Shown here: one piece after another, positions 1-8,330 of the stretch
Position numbering within the stretch: the stretch's first letter is position 1
Layout: each line of letters starts with the position of its first letter
Origin: Emticicia sp. CRIBPO
Lineage (GTDB): Bacteria > Bacteroidota > Bacteroidia > Cytophagales > Spirosomataceae
Assembly: GCF_009905725.1 (NCBI RefSeq)
Contig: NZ_JAAAKV010000007.1
Coordinates: forward strand, 62,001-126,000
DNA length: 64,000 bases
Reading direction: 5' to 3'
The notes under the pieces: model-generated
Seen by the model: only the letters and a program-made list of their open reading frames with translations
Told to the model about the DNA's origin: nothing
The model's database searches: none
Made by a program: the position numbers and the translations under genes

Positions 1-443
1 CTGAGGGTGTCCTGGTATCTGAAACCCATTTGGGCAACAGTATAGGTATCCATTTCAGTGACAAAGTGGTTGTGCCAGAACAGAATCATTTTTTCTTCCA
101 CAGATCGTTTCTGAAACCACATGTTCTGAACCCACCAGAGTTTAAGCGACAATTTCCGTCTTGCATTAATCGTCCCGTCTCCAAACGGAGCATTTATCCA
201 GGTTTCTCCTGATTTGATCTGATGGGGATCAGGATACACATTCTGATAAAAATTAAGGGGAGGGGCCGGAACAGGGCCCTGGGTGAGCAATTCCCCCACC
301 ATCTTCTCAAGGGTGAAAGAAGAAAAATAATTTATGTCTTCGGCAGTAGCACCGAACATGGTTCTGTTGAGCAAATGTCTTTTCTGAACATCTCCCCAAA
401 CACCCTGATAAGTACCTGCACCAGAAGAAGTAAATTTCGACAT
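1..443 (-). CDS. DUF1800 family protein, N-terminal part (cut by window edge)
   Basis: The minus strand is open from an ATG at 443 to the window edge, 147 codons, with an in-frame TAA nine codons upstream of that ATG. The visible protein has LLNRTMFGATAEDI near residues 24-37 and then RKLSLKLWWVQNM and EEKMILFWHNHFVTE. These are the conserved opening blocks of DUF1800 (PF08811), a family of large proteins of unknown biochemical role in Bacteroidota and Planctomycetes, often encoded beside a DUF1501 gene. No signal peptide is seen in the visible part. The family call is good; the function is unknown and the partner gene would lie outside the window. Confidence 0.8.
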   Translation of the reverse strand, partial: MSKFTSSGAGTYQGVWGDVQKRHLLNRTMFGATAEDINYFSSFTLEKMVGELLTQGPVPAPPLNFYQNVYPDPHQIKSGETWINAPFGDGTINARRKLSLKLWWVQNMWFQKRSVEEKMILFWHNHFVTEMDTYTVAQMGFRYQDTL

Positions 444-735
444 ATCACTACCCGTTTATGCTTTGATATGAAATAAGCCAAAAGGTTTATTTATAACCAG
501 AAATCATTCAGAGGACTTTATCCTCTAAACTGTAAATTCATTTTTATAAAAGGGGAAGCTAGTATTTTTTCACTCTTCAAACGGGACGGGAGCCCCGCTT
601 TTACTATTCCCTGACAATCTGTTGCGAAGATAATCAGATAGGATGAAAAAATAAAATTACGGGCAGCAAATGATTCATTAATCAATGAAAATCAATTCAT
701 TACCCGTAATTATTACTATAAAGAAGTTCGTATAA
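444..735. other. intergenic region between argD and the DUF1800 gene
   Basis: This 292-base gap holds the argD terminator at its right end. At 510-526 there is a small perfect hairpin (AGAGGA, five-base loop, TCCTCT), which would lie in the 5' leader of the DUF1800 gene. No -7 element with the Bacteroidota consensus and no RNA gene were found. Confidence 0.4.
645..711 (-). terminator. argD terminator
   Basis: A perfect 9-bp stem (AATTACGGG at 655-663 with CCCGTAATT at 703-711) encloses an AT-rich loop that can fold further. On the minus strand it is followed by a TTTTATTTTTTC tract, as expected downstream of argD. Confidence 0.6.
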
Positions 736-1857
736 TTATTTCACATACTGACTAAACACCTCCAGAAAACGATCCGCTTCGGATTGTTTCAAAGCAAGGC
801 TTGGCAAAAGACGGATGGTGTTTGATCCGGCCACGCCGGTAAACTGATGATGCTTGAACAGCAAGGTCTCTCTCAGTTCTTTTACTGAATAGTCCAGTTC
901 AATACCGATCATCAAACCCTGTCCTCTGAGTTCTTTGATGCCTTTGAACTTGCCTAGTTCCTCAAAAAGATAGTTCCCCAGGGTCTCGGCATTTTGTACC
1001 AGTTTTTCTTTTCTGATGATATCCAAAACGGCATTGGCTGCTGCACATGCCAGGTGATTACCCCCGAAAGTAGTTCCCAGCAAACCGAATTTGGCTTCAA
1101 AAATGGGAGAAATAAGAATTCCGCCGATCGGAAAACCATTACCCATGCCCTTGGCCATAGAAATGATATCCGGTTTCACTTTGCTGTGCTGAAACGAGAA
1201 GAATTTACCTGACCTTCCGTATCCGCACTGAACGCTGTCATGAATAAAAATGGCTCCTGTCTTGTTACAGGCCGTTCTGATGGCTTTCAGAAACTCATCT
1301 GTAGCCACCTGGATACCACCCACACCCTGAATACCTTCTACAATTACGGCACAGGTCTCATTGTCAACCGCTTTTTTTACGGCTTCCACATCATTGAAAG
1401 GCAGGAATTGTACGTGGTCAGCGAAGTTAAGCGGGGCTTTGATAGACGGATTGTCTGTCACCGCCACGGCGGCAGATGTCCTGCCGTGAAAGCCTTTGGT
1501 GAAGGCGATAATTTTCTTTCTGCCATTATGAAAAGACGCCAGCTTCAGGGCATTTTCATTAGATTCAGCACCGGAGTTGGTCAGAAACAGTGAATAGTCT
1601 TTCAAACCGGAAATTTTGCCCAGTTTATCAGCCAGCTCTTCCTGCAACGGAATCTTCACAGAATTGGAATAAAACGCCAGGTTTTTCAACTGATTTCCTA
1701 CTTTTCTGACATAATACGGATGCGAGTGTCCTACCGAAATAACGGCATGGCCTCCGTAAAGATCCAGGTACTCCTGCCCGTTTTTGTCCCAAAGTGTACT
1801 TCCCAGAGCTTTTACCGGCTCAATATCATATAAAGGATAAACATTAAATAAATTCAT
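736..1857 (-). CDS. argD: acetylornithine-type aminotransferase (arginine biosynthesis)
   Basis: A class III PLP-dependent aminotransferase of 373 aa that should convert N-acylglutamate 5-semialdehyde to N-acylornithine in the cytoplasm. Visible landmarks are YGGHAVISVGHSHP (34-47), the phosphate-binding SGAESNENALKLA (95-107), Asp207 for the pyridine nitrogen, and the Schiff-base lysine Lys236 in SMAKGMGNGFPIGG. The usual DEVQTG motif reads DSVQCGYGRSG here. It lies 51 bp downstream of argC on the same strand, so the two very likely form one transcript. Bacteroidota may use N-succinylated rather than N-acetylated intermediates; the sequence does not settle which. The hairpin terminator follows directly. 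Confidence 0.87.
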   Translation of the reverse strand: MNLFNVYPLYDIEPVKALGSTLWDKNGQEYLDLYGGHAVISVGHSHPYYVRKVGNQLKNLAFYSNSVKIPLQEELADKLGKISGLKDYSLFLTNSGAESNENALKLASFHNGRKKIIAFTKGFHGRTSAAVAVTDNPSIKAPLNFADHVQFLPFNDVEAVKKAVDNETCAVIVEGIQGVGGIQVATDEFLKAIRTACNKTGAIFIHDSVQCGYGRSGKFFSFQHSKVKPDIISMAKGMGNGFPIGGILISPIFEAKFGLLGTTFGGNHLACAAANAVLDIIRKEKLVQNAETLGNYLFEELGKFKGIKELRGQGLMIGIELDYSVKELRETLLFKHHQFTGVAGSNTIRLLPSLALKQSEADRFLEVFSQYVK

Positions 1858-1908
1858 TCTTCTTAAAATTTTAAATTAATCATTTGCTTTTTCAATAGTT
1901 ACAGGACC

Positions 1909-2877
1909 TTAGAACCCTATGGTTTTCAGCTTAAGTCCTGCCGTTTCTTCTATTCCGAAAATCAGGTTCATGTTTTGTACCGCCTGTCCCGATGCCCCTT
2001 TGGTCAGGTTATCAATAATACTGGTGATCAGCAACTTATCTCCGTTCTTTTGAAGCTGCACTATACATTTATTGGTATTGACAACCTGCTTTAAATCAAT
2101 TTCCTGGTCAGAAACATGACAAAAAGGATGGGCTGCGTAGTAATTTTTATAAATGGCTGCGGCTTCCTCAAGTGTCCCTTCAAATCTGGTATAGACATTG
2201 GCCATGATCCCGCGGGTAAAATTGCCGCGGTAGGGAATGAAATTAATATCGTATTGAAAATCAGCCTGCAAAGCTTTTACGCTCTGCCCGATTTCGGCCA
2301 GGTGCTGATGGGTAAATGCTTTGTAAATAGACATGTTGTTGTTTCTCCAGCTGAAATGTGTCGAACTGCTGAGGGCCTGACCTGCACCGGTTGAGCCTGT
2401 AATGGCACTCACATGAATATCATCTTTGATCAGGTGATGAGCTGCCAATGGTAAAATAGCCAGCTCAATGCTGGTAGCAAAACAACCCGGGTTAGCTATT
2501 TTAGACGAATTCAGGATTTTTTCGCGATTCAGTTCCGGTAAACCGTAAACAAAACCATTCGATTCATCCCTGAAATCGGTGCTGAGGTCAATGATTTTCA
2601 GAGATTCCGGCAGGGCATTTTCTGCGAGAAATTTCTCCGATTGCCCATGACCGGAACATAAAAATATAACATCCACTTCTTCAAAAGGAAGTGCATCTGT
2701 AAAAGTCAGTTCCGTTTCCCCGAAAAGGTCTTTATGAGTAGTGTAAACAGGTTTCCCTGCCTGTGACTGGGAATTAACAAATACGATATTGGCCTGAGGA
2801 TGGTTCAGAAGTATCCTGAGCAGTTCGCCGCCGGTATAGCCTGCCCCGCCAATGATTCCAACGTTAATGGAGCTCAT
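1909..2877 (-). CDS. argC: N-acetyl-gamma-glutamyl-phosphate reductase
   Basis: A protein of 322 aa that reduces N-acylglutamyl-phosphate to the semialdehyde with NADPH, the step just before the ArgD reaction. The N-terminal Rossmann motif GIIGGAGYTGGELLR spans about 7-21, and the catalytic Cys132 sits in NPGCFATSIEL (129-139). Length fits the type 1 ArgC family. It is the first gene of an argC-argD pair and is divergent from lgt across a 245-bp spacer. A minus-strand -7 element lies 145 bp upstream. No ARG box could be recognised. Confidence 0.9.
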   Translation of the reverse strand: MSSINVGIIGGAGYTGGELLRILLNHPQANIVFVNSQSQAGKPVYTTHKDLFGETELTFTDALPFEEVDVIFLCSGHGQSEKFLAENALPESLKIIDLSTDFRDESNGFVYGLPELNREKILNSSKIANPGCFATSIELAILPLAAHHLIKDDIHVSAITGSTGAGQALSSSTHFSWRNNNMSIYKAFTHQHLAEIGQSVKALQADFQYDINFIPYRGNFTRGIMANVYTRFEGTLEEAAAIYKNYYAAHPFCHVSDQEIDLKQVVNTNKCIVQLQKNGDKLLITSIIDNLTKGASGQAVQNMNLIFGIEETAGLKLKTIGF

Positions 2878-3021
2878 TATGAATAAATGTTTTGAATTTT
2901 AGAAATAGAAAAATAACAAAGAAGAATTGCCGCATGGTATTACCTGCGGAAAATACGTCGAAGTGACGATGTGAATGATATAGAAGTGATCGATAAAATC
3001 ATAATACTTTGTATTCCGCTA

Positions 3022-3029
3022 CAAAAATA
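3022..3029 (-). promoter_or_regulatory. putative -7 element for argCD
   Basis: On the minus strand this reads TATTTTTG, a full match to the Bacteroidota -7 consensus TAnnTTTG. No clear TTTG -33 element is found at the right distance, so the call is tentative. It would give a leader of about 140 nt. Confidence 0.35.
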
Positions 3030-3062
3030 GTTAAATAATCATAAGAATATAAAGATTTTTAG

Positions 3063-3090
3063 TTTGTTTTAATTCAAAGTCCTAATTTTA
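3063..3090 (+). promoter_or_regulatory. putative promoter for lgt
   Basis: TTTG at 3063-3066 and TAATTTTA at 3083-3090 (seven of eight matches to TAnnTTTG) are 16 bp apart, slightly short of the usual spacing. The start would lie about 25-30 nt upstream of the lgt ATG. Confidence 0.35.
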
Positions 3091-3122
3091 CCGTTCAAAA
3101 CCAGCTAAGAGCATAAATAAAT

Positions 3123-3941
3123 ATGATATTTTCACAAGTTGTTTGGGATGTTTCTCCTGTTATTTTCAAGATTGGTGACTTTGAAGTCAGATGGTACGGT
3201 TTACTGTTTGCTGCAGGTTTTCTGATCGGATACCAGATCATCGCCAGGGTTTTCAAGATCGAAAACAAACCCGAAAAAGACCTTGACTCATTATTGCTGA
3301 CGATGATCGTTTCTATCGTTCTGGGAGCAAGGATCGGCCATTATGTATTTTATGAAGGCAATCACTTTTTTGATAATCCGGGAGCATTTTTGTGGGACAT
3401 GCTGATTCCTCCGTATGCCGGCCTGGCCAGTCACGGTGCAGCGATGGGCACCTTGCTTGGTTTATTTATCTATACCAGAAGAAACAAGACTTATGACTAC
3501 TTATGGCTAACCGACCGTATGGTGCTTACAGCGGCCCTGGGCGGGGCTTTTATCCGTTTTGGTAACCTTATCAATTCTGAAATTGTGGGTAAAGCCAGTG
3601 ATGTGCCGTGGGCATTCATTTTCAAACAGAATTTTGAATTCGCCCAGGTACCAAGGCACCCGGCCCAGCTTTATGAATCTATTTCATGCCTGATCCTTTT
3701 TGCCCTGTTGTATTTCCTTTATGATAAATGGAGAGCTAAAACCCCGAGAGGTTCATTGACCGCGATTTTCTTCATCTGGATTTTCGGGCTACGTTTCTTC
3801 TATGAATTCCTGAAAGAAAACCAGGAGCAATTCGAGGACTCACTTCCGTTAAACATGGGACAAATCCTGAGTATTCCGATCGTTATTTTTGGAGTTATTG
3901 TGCTGGTCAGGTCCCTTAGAAAAAAGGAAAACTCTTTATAA
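3123..3941 (+). CDS. lgt: prolipoprotein diacylglyceryl transferase
   Basis: An inner-membrane enzyme of 272 aa that transfers diacylglycerol from phosphatidylglycerol to the lipobox cysteine of prolipoproteins. About seven hydrophobic segments are visible. Key family positions are VRWYGLL (22-28), His104 in ASHGAAMG, Arg145 in the signature GGAFIRFGNLINSE (140-153), and PRHPAQLYES (177-186). The products of several genes in this window with lipoboxes (25147, 25650, 26892, 57055) would be its substrates. It is divergent from argC and is followed 67 bp later by a methyltransferase gene. Confidence 0.95.
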   Translation: MIFSQVVWDVSPVIFKIGDFEVRWYGLLFAAGFLIGYQIIARVFKIENKPEKDLDSLLLTMIVSIVLGARIGHYVFYEGNHFFDNPGAFLWDMLIPPYAGLASHGAAMGTLLGLFIYTRRNKTYDYLWLTDRMVLTAALGGAFIRFGNLINSEIVGKASDVPWAFIFKQNFEFAQVPRHPAQLYESISCLILFALLYFLYDKWRAKTPRGSLTAIFFIWIFGLRFFYEFLKENQEQFEDSLPLNMGQILSIPIVIFGVIVLVRSLRKKENSL

Positions 3942-4008
3942 TTAAAGCGATCCTCATTAATAAAAACCACCTGATCTATATCATCAAAAAAGTTACCTTA
4001 AATTTTAA

Positions 4009-4968
4009 ATGAAATCCAGAATTAAACTGCTCGCTTTTCCGGTTATTGATATCTTAATAGCCCCTTTCGTTTTAATTTCAGGTTACCTTTTTCTATGGAT
4101 TAGAAAAATAGGCTTTAATCGATTAAAAGTAAGTAAGAATATCCTTTTAAAAGTAGGGGTTATACCAATAAGAGATCATTATTATGAACCCTTATTTGAT
4201 AAAAAGCATCTCACAAAACCTTTATCAGATGATAGATACTTGCCCGGTATCGACTGGAATATTGATGAGCAAATTGAAATTTTAGAAGGCTTCCACTATA
4301 ATGATGAGATAGTAAAAATCCCAATAAACTACGTGGATGATCAGACATTTCATTTTGACAATCCGTCTTTTAAATCGGGAGATGCAGAATATTGGTATAA
4401 TATCATCAGGTCAAAAAAACCAAGTAAGATTATTGAAATCGGCAGCGGTCATTCAACTAAAATGGCTCAATTGGCCATAAAGAAGAACAAGGAAGAGAAT
4501 GAAGCCTACACTTGTGAACATATTTGCATAGAACCCTATGAAATGCCCTGGCTTGAAAAATTAGGAATTAAAGTCATTCGTGATAAAGTTGAGAATGTTG
4601 ATAAAGAGATTTTTAAAACACTGGGGCATAATGATATTCTTTTCATTGACTCTTCGCACATGATAAGGCCGCAGGGAGATGTGTTATTTGAGTTTTTGGA
4701 GCTGCTACCTGATCTGCCTTCAGGGGTTATCGTTCATGTACATGATATTTTTTCGCCAAAAGATTATCTCGAAGACTGGGTATTGAACCATATCCTTTTT
4801 TGGAATGAACAATATTTACTGGAAGCCTTTTTAACTCATAATAGCCATTATAGAATTATAGGCTCTCTGAATTTCTTAAAACACAATTATTCTGAAAATC
4901 TAAAAAGTAAATGCCCGTTTTTAACGCCGGAAAGAGAACCGGGTTCTTTTTACATGGTTAAGCAATAA
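4009..4968 (+). CDS. class I SAM-dependent methyltransferase, membrane-anchored
   Basis: A protein of 319 aa with one N-terminal hydrophobic segment (about 10-30). The Rossmann methyltransferase core has motif I as IIEIGSGHSTKMA (141-153) and an acidic strand ending in ILFIDSSHMIRPQGD (210-224), followed by VIVHVHDIF. This pattern resembles the Methyltransf_24 group, members of which modify cell-surface sugars or lipids. Substrate is not predictable. The gene is visibly more AT-rich than its neighbours and uses many AAA/ATA/TTA codons, which hints at a different origin. It converges with the glycerate kinase gene; an AT-rich palindrome at 4989-5005 lies between them. Confidence 0.7.
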   Translation: MKSRIKLLAFPVIDILIAPFVLISGYLFLWIRKIGFNRLKVSKNILLKVGVIPIRDHYYEPLFDKKHLTKPLSDDRYLPGIDWNIDEQIEILEGFHYNDEIVKIPINYVDDQTFHFDNPSFKSGDAEYWYNIIRSKKPSKIIEIGSGHSTKMAQLAIKKNKEENEAYTCEHICIEPYEMPWLEKLGIKVIRDKVENVDKEIFKTLGHNDILFIDSSHMIRPQGDVLFEFLELLPDLPSGVIVHVHDIFSPKDYLEDWVLNHILFWNEQYLLEAFLTHNSHYRIIGSLNFLKHNYSENLKSKCPFLTPEREPGSFYMVKQ

Positions 4969-4987
4969 TCGAGTCTTCTGATATTCC

Positions 4988-5020
4988 GGATATTTTCAAA
5001 ATATCATACCAATATCCTTT
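4988..5020. terminator. possible terminator between convergent genes
   Basis: GATATTTT-C-AAAATATC at 4989-5005 is a perfect AT-only palindrome. An alternative stem pairs GGATATT (4988-4994) with AATATCC (5011-5017), followed by TTTC. It is weak and could be chance in AT-rich DNA. Confidence 0.25.
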
Positions 5021-5040
5021 CACCTGAGTTTGAAGAGGGG

Positions 5041-6174
5041 CTAAGAGTGTTTTATATAACCAGTAAGTTCTTTTTCAGCCAGTTTCTCTAATTTATCCCC
5101 TGCTTTTTCCATAGCATCTTCATCGCTCATTCCCTCTTGTTTAATTGGGAAAACAGCGATCAGACCCATTCCCCTTACTTCTGAAAACTCCAAATCGAGT
5201 TTACCACAGAAAGCCAGCACTGTCTTATTGTACTTTCCTGCTTTCGCCGCTATTCCGGCTATCACCTTCCCGTTCAGCGTCTGGCTATCTATTTTCCCTT
5301 CTCCGGTGATGACCAGGTCAGCGGCTTTTATCTTGTCTTCCAGCTCCGCTATTTCCATCAAAGTGCCTATTCCCGATTTGATTTCTGCCCCTAAAAAGGC
5401 GACAGCTCCCCCGGCTATACCTCCGGCAGCCCCGGCTCCCGGAATCTTCTGCACATCTACTCCGAAAGTTTCTCTAAACAATTCCGACATATTTTTAAGA
5501 CCTTCATCCAGCTCAGCTATTTCCCGGTCATCTGCTCCTTTCTGACGCCCGAAAACGTGAGCCGCTCCGTTTTTGCCATACAGAGGATTCTCCACATCGC
5601 AAAGCACTGAAAACTCAACCCCTCCAAAATCCTGCAGGCTTTTATGAATTTTCTTTATCCGGATCATATTTTCTCCGGTTGGCTCTACCTCATTACCGGC
5701 GGCATCAGAAAAACCAAAACCCAGGGCTTTGGCCATACCAATACCTGCGTCATTCGTAGCACTGCCTCCTACCAATAAGTAGATTTTCTTTGCTCCGAAT
5801 TGAATAGCTTCCCGGATCAGTTCCCCAGTCCCTTCAGTGCTGGTTCTGGTAGCACTCCTTTCTTCAGGTTTCAGCAATTGAAGTCCTGAAGCTTTGGCCA
5901 TTTCTATATAAGCGTTATCTCCTTTCATCAGGAACTCAGCCTCCACCGGTCGTCCAAGTGGGTCACTGGCCTTGATTCTTATGATTTCAGCCTTAAGTTG
6001 GTTATTGATGATTTCGAGGGAGCCTTCTCCGCCGTCAGCCATCGGAACCTGGGAGATCCGGCTACCAGGAGACAGCTTTCTGATACTTTTGGCAATAGCC
6101 TGGCAGACCTCTTCTGCAGTAAGAGAGCCTTTGAATTTATCGGGGCAGATTAAAATATTCAGGTGTTGAATCAT
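5041..6174 (-). CDS. glycerate kinase (GK1 family)
   Basis: A protein of 377 aa matching the type I glycerate 2-kinase family (GlxK/GarK), which phosphorylates D-glycerate with ATP. The family opening NILICPDKFKGSLTAEEV is at 6-23, followed by MADGGEGS (about 46-53). A glycine-rich segment of the form GAGAAGGIAGGAVAFLGA lies near 245-265, and LVITGEGKIDSQTLNGKV near 285-302. No glyoxylate or glucarate genes are nearby. It starts 23 bp after the stop of the LytTR regulator on the same strand with no terminator between, so it may be co-transcribed with lytS-lytR. Confidence 0.88.
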   Translation of the reverse strand: MIQHLNILICPDKFKGSLTAEEVCQAIAKSIRKLSPGSRISQVPMADGGEGSLEIINNQLKAEIIRIKASDPLGRPVEAEFLMKGDNAYIEMAKASGLQLLKPEERSATRTSTEGTGELIREAIQFGAKKIYLLVGGSATNDAGIGMAKALGFGFSDAAGNEVEPTGENMIRIKKIHKSLQDFGGVEFSVLCDVENPLYGKNGAAHVFGRQKGADDREIAELDEGLKNMSELFRETFGVDVQKIPGAGAAGGIAGGAVAFLGAEIKSGIGTLMEIAELEDKIKAADLVITGEGKIDSQTLNGKVIAGIAAKAGKYNKTVLAFCGKLDLEFSEVRGMGLIAVFPIKQEGMSDEDAMEKAGDKLEKLAEKELTGYIKHS

Positions 6175-6197
6175 GCTCCAATTTACAAAAAGAGCCT

Positions 6198-6941
6198 TTA
6201 GATTTGCCTTTTCTCTATGAATAATTTGAAGCCTTTCCGGTAGGTGTCGCTGATCGGAAGAAATACTTTACCCACCTGCACTTTTTCTTTGTCTACCGAC
6301 TCGATGCCTTCGAAAGAAACAATGTAGGAGTTGTGTATCCTGATGAAATGAGATTCAGGTAAAACATTTTCAAGCGACTTCATGGTCTGAAGACTTACGA
6401 TCTTCTTTTCGTGGGTGTGAATGGCCACATAGTCCTTCAGTCCTTCAATGTACAATATGTCTCTCAGCCTTATTTTGATAAGCTTCGTGCCGTCTTTCAC
6501 AAAAATGTATTCTTCAGCCTTCTCTTGTACGGGAGCACTTGTATGCACAAAAACCTGTTCTACCTGGGCAGGTTTCTTTTGTTCCGCAATTCTCTGAGCG
6601 GCTTTTTCGGCAGCTTTCAAAAACCTCTCAAAGCTGATCGGCTTCAGGAGATAGTCGATCACATCCAGTTCATAGCCTTCAATGGCATATTCAGAATACG
6701 CTGTGGTAAGAATCACCAGCGGCTTTTTCGGGATGATCTTCAGCATCGTAATACCGGTAATCTCAGGCATCTGGATATCTGAAAAAAGCAGGTCTACCGT
6801 ATTTTCCCTTAAAAACTCTATGGCTTCCAGGGGGTTGGAAAAGCTCTTTTTCAGATGCAGATAAGAAACTTTCGAAATGTGGTTTTCCAGCAAACTTCTC
6901 GCCAGCGGCTCATCTTCCACCACAATACAGGTAATGTCCAT
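6198..6941 (-). CDS. LytTR-family response regulator
   Basis: A response regulator of 247 aa from the preferred ATG at 6941. An in-frame ATG at 6983 would add 14 residues without homology and overlap the kinase gene. The receiver domain opens with CIVVEDEPLARSLL; Asp55 in LLFSDIQMPEITG is the phospho-acceptor. The C-terminal LytTR DNA-binding domain (about 145-245) contains ILYIEGLKDYVAIHT and HFIRIHNSYIV. It lies 25 bp downstream of the sensor gene and forms a classical LytS/LytR pair. The target is unknown; the divergently placed outer-membrane gene at 8331 is the obvious candidate. Confidence 0.9.
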   Translation of the reverse strand: MDITCIVVEDEPLARSLLENHISKVSYLHLKKSFSNPLEAIEFLRENTVDLLFSDIQMPEITGITMLKIIPKKPLVILTTAYSEYAIEGYELDVIDYLLKPISFERFLKAAEKAAQRIAEQKKPAQVEQVFVHTSAPVQEKAEEYIFVKDGTKLIKIRLRDILYIEGLKDYVAIHTHEKKIVSLQTMKSLENVLPESHFIRIHNSYIVSFEGIESVDKEKVQVGKVFLPISDTYRKGFKLFIEKRQI

Positions 6942-6966
6942 TTGTTCGGATAAGATTAAATTGGGT

Positions 6967-8001
6967 TCAGACCAGGGTAACATTCAGCGTCACTTTGTAA
7001 GAAGTTTCTGTTTCTTCCACATCCAGACGATATCTTTCCGGATAACTCAGATCCAGCCTTCTTTTTACATTTTGCAGGCCAATACCGGATTTTTCGGCAG
7101 GATTGGCATTCAAAGCGGGCTTGCTGTTTTCCACGCAATATAAACAATTATTATCCTTAACCTTAATGGAGATGTTGACAAATGCATCCACCGAGTTATT
7201 GTTCAATCCGTGTTTAAAAGCATTCTCAAGGAATGTGTTGAGAATCAGGGGCACAATGAAAAAATCATTGACATTACCGCTCACTTCAAAATTGATGGGT
7301 ATTTCATTATTGAGTCTCAGCTTTTCAAGACTTATGTAGTTTTTCATATACTCAATTTCTTTCGACAAAGACACTTTCGGATGATTGGAATCATACAGCA
7401 TGTAACGCATCATCTGGGAAAGTTTTTCTATGACTCCCGGCGTATTAGGCGAATTGATCACCGCCAGATAATATAAGTTGTTGAGTGTATTAAAAAGAAA
7501 ATGCGGGTTGATCTGTTCTTTCAGGAAGCGTAACTCCGAATTGAGTTTTTCATTTTCAATCTCTCTTTTACGGGATTCAAAAGTAAACCAATCCTCCACA
7601 AACTTCATCAGGGCCACAAAAATGACAATAAAAAACACGCTGAGTGAATGCTGCACCACAAATTTGGTGGATGTAAAAAACTCATGAGCGGGTGATCCTA
7701 TTGAGTCATATCTTCTCAAAATGACGTAAAAACCGATCACAAATACAAAAATCGGTAAAAACTCCATGCTGTATCTCAGCATACTCCTGTGCTTCAGATA
7801 CCGGGGTAAAAGCAAACCATAATTGATATAAGCAATCAGCACCACAAACGTGACGTGAAAGGTGGTTTCGCGAAAGGCAAAACCAAAATTGGCGACTTTG
7901 TGTCTGCCAAAACTGATCTGGTAAAGAAAAAATGAAAAATATACCGCCCAGAAAGAGAGGTGTATTAACTTTATCCTGTGTCTTTGAATGAACTCCTGCA
8001 T
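6967..8001 (-). CDS. LytS-type sensor histidine kinase
   Basis: A membrane histidine kinase of 344 aa of the His_kinase type (PF06580). Four hydrophobic segments occupy roughly 13-32, 47-66, 80-97 and 116-135, with little periplasmic sequence. A coiled linker follows, and the phospho-accepting His167 is in KEQINPHFLFNTLNNLYYL (161-179). The ATPase N-box reads FLENAFKHGLNNN. It is the first gene of a kinase-regulator(-glycerate kinase) run and is divergent from a beta-barrel protein gene across 329 bp. The signal is unknown. Confidence 0.9.
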   Translation of the reverse strand: MQEFIQRHRIKLIHLSFWAVYFSFFLYQISFGRHKVANFGFAFRETTFHVTFVVLIAYINYGLLLPRYLKHRSMLRYSMEFLPIFVFVIGFYVILRRYDSIGSPAHEFFTSTKFVVQHSLSVFFIVIFVALMKFVEDWFTFESRKREIENEKLNSELRFLKEQINPHFLFNTLNNLYYLAVINSPNTPGVIEKLSQMMRYMLYDSNHPKVSLSKEIEYMKNYISLEKLRLNNEIPINFEVSGNVNDFFIVPLILNTFLENAFKHGLNNNSVDAFVNISIKVKDNNCLYCVENSKPALNANPAEKSGIGLQNVKRRLDLSYPERYRLDVEETETSYKVTLNVTLV

Positions 8002-8330
8002 GATTACTTCTTTATGATTTTGCCCAGACTCCTTGTCCTCACAACTTCTGCTTCCGGCCTGATTTTATTATTAACGGTTAAAGTTGCCAAAAAAATCACG
8101 GGGTAAAAAACTTAAATGAGTATAGTCTATGAATTGTACTATTTTTTAGACAGAAGGGGTATTTTTCTCTATAACCTGTAAATCAGGCACTAAAAGATTA
8201 CCTGTCGATAAAAAACCCTAGTAATAGATTGTTTCAGCTCAGTGGTATAAAATAAAAAAAAGACAATAAACCATCTGCTTGCTTTGTAGTCAAATGAAGC
8301 GAATATCAGACATTAATAAATAATATACTC
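8002..8330. other. divergent intergenic region, lytS / outer-membrane protein
   Basis: These 329 bp separate the kinase gene (minus) from the beta-barrel gene (plus) and must hold both promoters. The stretch is AT-rich. I found no full TAnnTTTG element, no strong hairpin and no small ORF with support. LytTR proteins bind paired direct repeats, but no convincing pair was recognised by eye. Confidence 0.3.
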
